Source of the DNA: Clostridium aciditolerans
GTDB taxonomy: Bacteria > Bacillota > Clostridia > Clostridiales > Clostridiaceae
Reading direction: 5' to 3'
Length of the DNA stretch: 36,271 bases
Assembly (NCBI RefSeq): GCF_016316925.1
Contig: NZ_JAEEGB010000013.1
Location: 221,640 to 257,910 of the forward strand
Shown: positions 31,745 through 36,271 of the stretch, piece by piece
Position numbering within the stretch: the stretch's first letter is position 1
Layout of the letters: each line of letters starts with the position of its first letter
Translations under genes and position numbers: made by a program
The notes under the pieces: generated by a model
The model's database searches: none
Told to the model about the DNA's origin: nothing
The model's input: the letters and a program-made list of their open reading frames with translations, nothing else

Positions 31745-32146
31745 TTATTCTCCCAATTCTTTTTTTAAATCTGCTATATACAGTGATTGCTGTTTTTTTA
31801 GATACAAACCTACAAACAAATTCATTATAGGATTATTTACTGATACTTCTTCTGTAAATTCAATCTGCGTACCATTATTATTAACAGAACTAAAAACCCC
31901 AATCCAATGACCATTCATATTTTTATTAGTCATATCAAACTCATATCGCTCATAAGGCTTTTTTAAAGTAATATTAAATTTAGTAGGGAAATTATCTTTT
32001 GTATATTCTGTAAAAGAGTTCCCATCTACTGAAACATCAATTTTACTTAAATCGCTCCGCCACTCATATTTGTTGTTATTTGTAACTACTTCCCATACTT
32101 TCTTAATATCTGTTTTAAATATCGCTATAACGGTTGAATTCTTCAT
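31745..32146 (-). CDS. SRPBCC family (START-like) protein
   Basis: About 133 residues with the polyketide-cyclase/SRPBCC lipid-binding fold: an opening strand 'STVIAIFKTDIKKVWEVVTN', 'YEWRSDLSKIDV' (near 26-37), 'YERYEFDMTN', 'TQIEFTEEV', and the long C-terminal helix 'GLYLKKQQSLYIADLKKEL'. Such proteins bind hydrophobic ligands or act as small regulators; the ligand is unknown. GAGGGAG lies 10 bases before the ATG at 32146, which I prefer to the ATG at 32155. A partial spacer copy sits immediately upstream. Confidence 0.75.
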   Translation of the reverse strand: MKNSTVIAIFKTDIKKVWEVVTNNNKYEWRSDLSKIDVSVDGNSFTEYTKDNFPTKFNITLKKPYERYEFDMTNKNMNGHWIGVFSSVNNNGTQIEFTEEVSVNNPIMNLFVGLYLKKQQSLYIADLKKELGE

Positions 32147-32165
32147 AATACACATTCTCCCTCAT

Positions 32166-32184
32166 AAATTACTAATTTATCTTT
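32166..32184 (-). repeat. Array spacer repeat, partial copy
   Basis: AAATTACTAATTTATCTTT retains only the gene-proximal part of the spacer, 20 bases upstream of the SRPBCC start. Confidence 0.4.
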
Positions 32185-32321
32185 TAGTTAATTATAGCAT
32201 ATTTTGTAAATATCACGCTTTTCAATTTTTAAATAACATTTTATCATTTTACTTCATCAAATCTATATATTTTTATATTTACAGCATTTAACATCAACAT
32301 TCTTCTTTAAATAAAATAAGA

Positions 32322-32355
32322 AGGAGAACCTCCTCCATCTGGATTTGGCTCTCCT
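32322..32355 (-). terminator. Terminator downstream of the 32403 frame
   Basis: On the minus strand AGGAGAGCC and GGTTCTCCT pair (one G-U) and are followed by TTCTTATTTTATTT. It ends transcription entering from the 32403-33028 genes. Confidence 0.75.
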
Positions 32356-32402
32356 CAATTATTTAGATACGTTATTAATTTATCATTTATAATAGTTAAA
32401 AA

Positions 32403-32807
32403 TTATTTTTTCTTAAATTCCTTATTATCTAAAATAATAACCCCTGACTTATCTTCCTTTGCTGCTTTCTTTGTGTTATTTACAAGTTTTATAACGTCCT
32501 TGTATGATTGTTTTGCTCCCTTTACAAGCAAGGGCACTCCTATAAAATCTATTTTTAACCACCTAGAAAATAATCCACCAAAGGTCATTGGTAATGGAAC
32601 AGTTGGCGACGTATTGGAAAATATAATTTTCTCATTTAATATATTTTGTTTATGAAGCATAGAAGCTAAATTATATAATCCTGGAATCAAAACCTTTGAA
32701 CGTCCCCTGCCTACAACATAGACTTTATTTCCATCTTTATCACTTCCATAATAAAAAAGTTCTCCACGATTTCCATATACTAACTTATTAAAGTTAGGTA
32801 ATTTCAA
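32403..32807 (-). CDS. Hypothetical protein, possibly N-terminally truncated
   Basis: A frame of about 134 residues from a TTG at 32807 that has AAGGA 7 bases before it. The protein contains 'LVYGNRGELFYYGSDKDGNKVYVVGRGRSKVLIPGLYNLAS' (residues 9-49), a Pro/Gly-rich middle and a Lys-rich tail, and I do not recognise it. The same frame is open upstream to about 32860 with plausible codons ('YYLRDETREPTKDEILKL'). The start is therefore uncertain and the gene may be the 3' part of a longer one that was joined to the PHP fragment upstream. Confidence 0.45.
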   Translation of the reverse strand: MKLPNFNKLVYGNRGELFYYGSDKDGNKVYVVGRGRSKVLIPGLYNLASMLHKQNILNEKIIFSNTSPTVPLPMTFGGLFSRWLKIDFIGVPLLVKGAKQSYKDVIKLVNNTKKAAKEDKSGVIILDNKEFKKK

Positions 32808-33028
32808 TATTTCATCCTTAGTTGGTTCTCGAGTTTCATCCCGAAGGTAATATGTTTATAACCATGGTCTGTTATGGCAATTTCTTTTAATCCTTTTTTT
32901 ATTCCAGCTTTAACATTTGATTCAATACTTTCCTTTGCATGTTCTCCCAGAATAATATTAAATAAGGGAATATGCCCCTTTGCAATATTAGTATGAGTAT
33001 GATAGTCTGCAATAATCTTAAAACTCAT
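32804..33028 (-). pseudogene. 5' fragment of a PHP-domain phosphatase gene
   Basis: A 74-residue frame: 'IIADYHTHTNIAKGHIPLF' with the DxHxH metal motif, 'HAKESIESNVKAGIKKGLKEIAITDHGYKHITFGMK', then a stop after 'LRMKY'. PHP-family histidinol-phosphatase-like proteins run to about 230-270 residues, so two-thirds of the gene, including the later metal ligands, is missing. GGAGGGAATAAA precedes the ATG, so the fragment is probably still transcribed and translated. It overlaps the next frame by four bases. Confidence 0.75.
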
Positions 33029-33084
33029 TTTATTCCCTCCACAGTTTTATTTTGCCCATATTACTGGATAATTCTCACCATATA

Positions 33085-33216
33085 TTACAATTCTGAACAA
33101 ACAATATATATCATTACTTGTACAAAGTATTTGTCTTTGCTTAGTTTGTTCATTCGTTTAACAAAATCATAATATTCACTACGAGATACTTGAAAGAACT
33201 CGCATATTGCAGACCT
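33085..33216 (-). pseudogene. IS3-family transposase OrfB remnant
   Basis: A minus-strand frame reads 'ICEFFQVSRSEYYDFVKRMNKLSKDK' with a stop just before it. 'FxVSRSxYYxFxKR' is the segment where OrfB transposases of the IS3 family start their helix-turn-helix. No DDE domain or inverted repeat remains. It lies between the PHP fragment and the tRNA-Ser scar, a position where mobile DNA often accumulates. Confidence 0.5.
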
Positions 33217-33237
33217 TCAGCAAAAAATTTGTGCAAA

Positions 33238-33266
33238 AGGGCTCTAGCACAAACTGTTAGAGCCCT
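33238..33266 (-). terminator. Terminator of the former tRNA-Ser gene
   Basis: AGGGCTCTA (33238-33246) and TAGAGCCCT (33258-33266) form a perfect 9-bp stem. On the minus strand it lies seven bases after the CCA end of the tRNA fragment, as expected for the original transcription terminator. Confidence 0.7.
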
Positions 33267-33272
33267 TGATTT

Positions 33273-33339
33273 TGGCGGAGAGATAGGAACCCAAACCCTA
33301 GGTGCATGCATAACACGCACGTCTGATTTCGAGTCAGAT
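33273..33339 (-). pseudogene. tRNA-Ser(CGA) 3'-half fragment, probable attachment-site scar
   Basis: On the minus strand one reads, in order: an anticodon arm TCTGA-CTCGAAA-TCAGA with anticodon CGA; a long class-II variable arm (GTGCGTG...CATGCAC); a T-arm TAGGG-loop-TCCTA whose loop is altered from TTCRANT; the acceptor 3' strand TCTCTCC; discriminator G; and CCA. The 5' acceptor strand (GGAGAGA) and D-arm are absent; an unrelated AT-rich stretch and a terminator are in their place. Integrative elements that target tRNA genes duplicate just this 3' half, so this is probably an att site. The tRNA cannot be functional. Confidence 0.7.
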
Positions 33340-33350
33340 GTAAAAATATA

Positions 33351-33391
33351 AAAAAAGGATGACTGGACTCAGTAAGTCAGTCATCCTTTTT
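33351..33391. terminator. Bidirectional terminator beside the tRNA scar
   Basis: AAAAAAGGATGACTG (33351-33365) and CAGTCATCCTTTTT (33378-33391) form a 9-bp GC-containing stem with A- and T-runs on its two sides. It ends the CGGC-domain gene on the minus strand. Confidence 0.85.
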
Positions 33392-33439
33392 AACTTTACT
33401 TTTCTTTATAATATTTCTAATCTTATAATTTAATTTTTA

Positions 33440-33760
33440 CTAAATATCATATGTATAACCTATTATATTAAACTCCTTATTTAGAGAATCAATAAACTGA
33501 TTATAAAAAGAACACTTAAGCTTTATACATGTAGCTAAATGTATAGTATCCACACCCTTTGTTTTCATTCTATTTGCTCTATCTAACACCTGATCTATAG
33601 AATCTTGGCTACAACCATTACAGTGAACAAAACATATTATTTCCGAATCTTTATCATAATTTTCAAAAGCTGCTACTCTTTCATTAAAGGCTTTAAAGCA
33701 CCCGAAGCTAGTACATTCCTTACTTTCGTTATAACAATTAATAATGTCAATTTTACTCAT
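33440..33760 (-). CDS. CGGC domain-containing protein
   Basis: A 106-residue cysteine-rich protein: 'NCYNESKECTSFGCFKAFNER' at the start, 'ICFVHCNGCSQDSIDQVLDRANRMK' in the centre (the CNGC variant of CGGC, near residues 47-50) and 'VDTIHLATCIKLKCSFYNQF' near the end. Eight Cys are placed as in CGGC proteins of anaerobes, which are predicted metal- or Fe-S-binding proteins of unknown function. AGGAGTGGAATTATAATT precedes the ATG. It is the first gene beyond the tRNA scar. Confidence 0.8.
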   Translation of the reverse strand: MSKIDIINCYNESKECTSFGCFKAFNERVAAFENYDKDSEIICFVHCNGCSQDSIDQVLDRANRMKTKGVDTIHLATCIKLKCSFYNQFIDSLNKEFNIIGYTYDI

Positions 33761-34004
33761 AATTATAATTCCACTCCTTGTAAAAGTTTATTTTATATTT
33801 TGATTCTAGCATTACTAAAAGTATAAATCTTCCTGTATTTCGCTATCTAATTTTAAGTGTTTTCACTAAGGTATTTCAGGTACTCAAAAGAGTCTACGTC
33901 ATTTATGGTACGGTTCACCATAACAGTTATAACGTAAACTTTTTAAAAAAGGCGATATTTCTAAAGTATAGAGTTATATATTAAAAGCTTGTTTCCTTTA
34001 TTTG
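33761..34004. other. Divergent intergenic region
   Basis: No gene is seen. A hairpin TTATGGT / ACCATAA (33903-33909 with 33917-33923) stands near the middle and might be an operator. The region should hold the CGGC promoter. Confidence 0.3.
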
Positions 34005-34033
34005 TTGTAAACTAAATATAAATTTATTATAAT
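34005..34033 (+). promoter_or_regulatory. Sigma-A-type promoter of the BFD-like gene
   Basis: TTGTAA (34005-34010), a 17-base spacer and TATAAT (34028-34033). The transcript would have a leader of about 125 bases containing a TCCAGG / CCTGGA hairpin (34082-34103). Confidence 0.65.
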
Positions 34034-34164
34034 TACAAGGAAAGCTTAAATTTAAAATAAATTAGATATATTATTTAACAATCCAGGAATACATATCCCT
34101 GGAAAAGCAGATAAACTTGCTGAAAATGATAGTTAAAAAATCTAAAATAAAGGAGTATACGAAA

Positions 34165-34491
34165 ATGGCAGGAAATAAAATTATTTGTACTACAAACAAT
34201 GTTGATTACGTAACAATTAGAAAGGCAATGTGTGATGGCGCAAGAACATTAGAAGAATTGGTGAAAAAAACAGGAGTTTGCACTAATTGTGAAGGATGTA
34301 AAAGTGAACTTGGTCATATACTTTCTTCTGTATGTGGTTGTAAGAAAGTTTCACTTAAAGCTGTGGTTGATGCGGTTAAAAATGGTGCTGATACCGTAGA
34401 AAAGGTTGGTGAAGTTACAGGTGCAGGCACAGGAGAAAATTGTGGAAGATGTAAGGCACTTATTGCCAATGTAATTGAACTTGGTAGGTAA
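34165..34491 (+). CDS. Tandem BFD-like [2Fe-2S] protein
   Basis: A 108-residue cysteine-rich protein made of two bacterioferritin-associated-ferredoxin-like repeats. The second repeat has the full ligand set CGC (57, 59) and CGRC (93, 96). The first has Cys8, Cys23, Cys39, Cys42 and Cys45, an irregular set. 'YVTIRKAMCDGARTLEELVKKTG' and 'KAVVDAVKNGADTVEKVGEVTGAG' are the matching helical stretches. It probably transfers electrons or binds Fe-S clusters as in NifU/NirB-type domains; the partner is unknown. I start at the ATG at 34165, 9 bases after AAAGGAG, not at an upstream TTG. Confidence 0.8.
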   Translation: MAGNKIICTTNNVDYVTIRKAMCDGARTLEELVKKTGVCTNCEGCKSELGHILSSVCGCKKVSLKAVVDAVKNGADTVEKVGEVTGAGTGENCGRCKALIANVIELGR

Positions 34492-34642
34492 TCGAAATTT
34501 AAATACTTATCAAAGAAGTACTACAGATAGATTGGAATATGAAATTGAATATTGTCAGAAATTAGTTACTGTAATTGAGAAAGAACGCACACTTACAGAT
34601 TTCACAAAAGTAAAAGAAAAGCTTAATCTATTAAATGAAAAA
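34475..34642 (+). pseudogene. Possible degenerate small gene
   Basis: A plus-strand frame overlapping the end of the BFD-like gene reads 'YQRSTTDRLEYEIEYCQKLVTVIEKERTLTDFTKVKEKLNLLNEKG', a coiled-coil-like, protein-like sequence. It has no stop before the terminator at 34639-34670 but reads through it. No good ribosome binding site precedes the possible TTG start at 34475. It may be the end of a gene that has lost its start and stop, or chance. Confidence 0.3.
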
Positions 34643-34670
34643 GGATCGTCTGTTATCAGACGACCCTTTT
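34639..34670. terminator. Bidirectional terminator between BFD-like and COG4705 genes
   Basis: AAAAGGATCGTCTG (34639-34652) and CAGACGACCCTTTT (34657-34670) pair with one mismatch, around a TTAT loop. It is followed by TTC and a T-run. Confidence 0.85.
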
Positions 34671-34676
34671 TCACTT

Positions 34677-35876
34677 CTATTTGTTTGCCACCTTTAAGAC
34701 ATTGAGTGAATTGTCAAGTGCCGACTTGCACTTGCTGGCATCAGTATTTCTTGAACGAACTGATGATAATACATCATCAATGGTTCCGTCAATTTGCGTC
34801 CATGTTGTTTTATCAATTTTCTTTAACTGCGGCGCTGATTTGTCCCAAGCACGCTCCAAGTCATCAGCACTTGTTTTCGACGAAGTAAAGTTATTTGAGT
34901 TTACACAGCTTAGCATATCATTTTCAATTTTAATAAAATCTGTTAATTGTCCAGATAATGTAGTTTGTGAAGAATTAGGTTGCGGTGCTATATTATTACT
35001 GCACCAAACATAACCGCCTATACCAACAGCTAAGAAAATACACAATACCGCAATGGTTTGTCTTAAAACATTTTTCTTGCTTTCATTTGTTTGCTTTGCT
35101 GCTGTTGTTTCACTTTTTGGTTTTGTATCACATTTTGTAACAGCAAGGAAAATTATTATTGCTAAAATAGGTATAAGAAAAATTATGCTAGTAACTGTTG
35201 TCCCTAAGCCTAAGCCGCCATATTCTTTTGGCTGAGATAGGTAATCTCCGAATGATGCTCCCAATGGACGAGTAAAAATATACGCAACCCAAAAGGCTAA
35301 TACCCCATCAAATTTTAAGAATTTCCATGCCAAAAATGCACAAGCTATTATAATTGCCACTGTTATTCCTGTGTGGAGATAACCAAGGCCAAGCTGTTCG
35401 GAATATAAGTCACCAACTGCTGTTCCAAGTGCAAATGTGAAAAGAATGGTAAGCCAATAGAAAGCTTCTCTTTTCCTTGTGTAAATCGAGTGTATGGAGA
35501 GTGTTTTTTCACTAAGATACCAAAAAAGAAAAGTTAATCCTAACAGCACAGCAAAAACTGCTGTACTGAGCTCAAGAGGCACTCCCATTCCGTCTGTCAA
35601 ATTATCCGTTACCAACGTTCCAAATACGCTTATAAGTACGACTGTTAGCCAATAAATACCGGGAATATATTTAGTTGCCCTGAATTGAATATACAATACA
35701 ACGATAAATGCTATTCCCATTATAATTGTAGTTTGAGTTAAGCCTAATCCAAGGTTTACATTTAAGAAATCCGAAAATGTTTCACCGACAGTTGTGCATA
35801 AAATCTTGATTATCCAGAAGAAAATAGTAACTTCTGGTACTTTGCTAAGTAAAATTTTCCTTTGTTTTGTTTCCAT
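34677..35876 (-). CDS. COG4705-family membrane protein with C-terminal extracytoplasmic domain
   Basis: A 399-residue protein. About eight membrane segments fill residues 12-250 and are built of four internal repeats, each with a small-residue and acidic motif: GETFSD, GTLVTD, GTAVGD and GASFGD. These evenly spaced acidic residues inside the membrane suggest a cation pathway, but transport is not established for the family. A ninth segment (near 272-290) leads to a Ser/Thr/Lys-rich domain of about 105 residues, likely outside the cell, that is not part of the usual family. AAAGGAGATAAAAA precedes the ATG. Single gene. Confidence 0.8.
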   Translation of the reverse strand: METKQRKILLSKVPEVTIFFWIIKILCTTVGETFSDFLNVNLGLGLTQTTIIMGIAFIVVLYIQFRATKYIPGIYWLTVVLISVFGTLVTDNLTDGMGVPLELSTAVFAVLLGLTFLFWYLSEKTLSIHSIYTRKREAFYWLTILFTFALGTAVGDLYSEQLGLGYLHTGITVAIIIACAFLAWKFLKFDGVLAFWVAYIFTRPLGASFGDYLSQPKEYGGLGLGTTVTSIIFLIPILAIIIFLAVTKCDTKPKSETTAAKQTNESKKNVLRQTIAVLCIFLAVGIGGYVWCSNNIAPQPNSSQTTLSGQLTDFIKIENDMLSCVNSNNFTSSKTSADDLERAWDKSAPQLKKIDKTTWTQIDGTIDDVLSSVRSRNTDASKCKSALDNSLNVLKVANK

Positions 35877-35899
35877 TTTTTATCTCCTTTTTTTAATAT

Positions 35900-36080
35900 A
35901 TTATAGTAGGAGTCACCGCCATTACTCCTCTACAAAACCATATGTGCCCTTTTAATCCATACAGCTTTTCATGTTGTATCACTTAATTTACTAAGCATAT
36001 TTCTTGACATATTATATTTCCTTAACATTAAAGCCAAATTAAAAATTATTTAAATTTATCTTAAAAAATTAAGTTTTACA
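35900..36080. other. AT-rich intergenic region
   Basis: No gene, RNA or clear promoter is seen upstream of the COG4705 gene apart from general AT-richness. Confidence 0.3.
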
Positions 36081-36081
36081 A

Positions 36082-36128
36082 AAAAGCTATAAGGTGAAAG
36101 ATTTAATCTCTTTCGCCTTATAGCTTTT
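36082..36128. terminator. Long hairpin terminator
   Basis: AAAAGCTATAAGGTGAAAGA (36082-36101) pairs with 36109-36128 with one G-T pair, giving 20 bp. It has A/T runs on both sides, so it can end transcription in either direction. The genes it serves are outside the window or on the right. Confidence 0.8.
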
Positions 36129-36177
36129 CAACTATTATTTAATTATTAACCTTAAATTTAGATAAACAGAATTCTTG

Positions 36178-36258
36178 GCTTCAGGTGGAGTTTGTCTGCG
36201 ACCACTGGGAAATTCTGCCCGTTAAATGCCATTTAGGCATTTACCCTCCAACTGAAGC
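36178..36258. repeat. Hairpin repeat related to the 15981-16120 element
   Basis: GCTTCAGGTGGAG (36178-36190) pairs with CTCCAACTGAAGC (36246-36258), one mismatch. Inside it, CACTGGGAAATT (36203-36214) is followed by CCCGTTAAATGCC-ATTTA-GGCATTTACC, the same order and loop as both units at 15981-16120. It appears complete on both sides within the window. Confidence 0.65.
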
Positions 36259-36271
36259 TTAGATGTCGTTA

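Noticed and set aside
32374-32400. A further spacer repeat copy (AATTTATCATTTATAATAG)
   Set aside because: It has several mismatches, lies at the 3' end of a gene ahead of a terminator, and is not in front of any gene start.
33273-33339. A complete tRNA-Ser gene
   Set aside because: The 5' acceptor strand and D-arm cannot be found upstream of the anticodon arm, and a terminator lies there instead.

Overview
The window is AT-rich chromosomal DNA that looks like a spore-forming Clostridium or close relative. Supporting signs are strong AGGAGG-type ribosome binding sites, many U-tailed hairpin terminators, an rpsF/rpsR pair with zinc-type S18, sigma-K-like promoters, and clostridial families such as DUF975, DUF1858, DUF3781, DUF7832 and CGGC. 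No rRNA gene, complete tRNA, CRISPR array, prophage or complete insertion sequence is visible.

Layout. (1) 1-7.1 kb: housekeeping and accessory genes: a cupin protein, a DUF975 membrane protein, a DODA-type dioxygenase behind a DUF1858 protein, a methyltransferase, and an Rrf2 regulator with a MATE exporter and operator-like palindromes. Two structured non-coding segments lie near the left end. (2) 7.2-12.6 kb: rpsF and rpsR (with only a tail remnant of ssb between them and an S6:S18 leader), an MFS transporter, an M24 aminopeptidase P and an iron-sulfur flavoprotein. (3) 12.7-24.1 kb: a glycan locus. Two multidomain glycosyltransferases are on the minus strand. On the plus strand are a nucleotide-sugar 4,6-dehydratase, an epimerase, a metallophosphoesterase, an ATP-grasp protein, a PseC-like aminotransferase, a small surface-type beta-sandwich protein and a GalNAc-transferase-like GT2. 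A PIG-L deacetylase is on the minus strand. Both plus-strand operons start from nearly identical promoters of the sigma-K type, so I infer that the locus glycosylates the spore surface late in sporulation. (4) 24.4-33.0 kb: a one-directional minus-strand array of small accessory genes (flavodoxin, VOC, a deformylase paralog, immunity-like proteins, GNAT, HD, DUF3781, SRPBCC and several gene fragments). Six of these genes are preceded by near-copies of one ~42-bp spacer, and two partial copies occur. (5) 33.1-36.3 kb: an IS3 transposase remnant, a tRNA-Ser 3'-half fragment (probable attachment-site scar), a CGGC protein, a tandem BFD-like ferredoxin and a COG4705 membrane protein, ending in a hairpin repeat related to one in the glycan locus.

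The most unusual parts are the repeat-spaced gene array with chimeric gene junctions, the decayed ssb tail inside an otherwise normal ribosomal operon, the tRNA-Ser scar, the paired sigma-K promoters and several structured repeat elements. Family assignments come from recognising motifs by eye; no database search was run.
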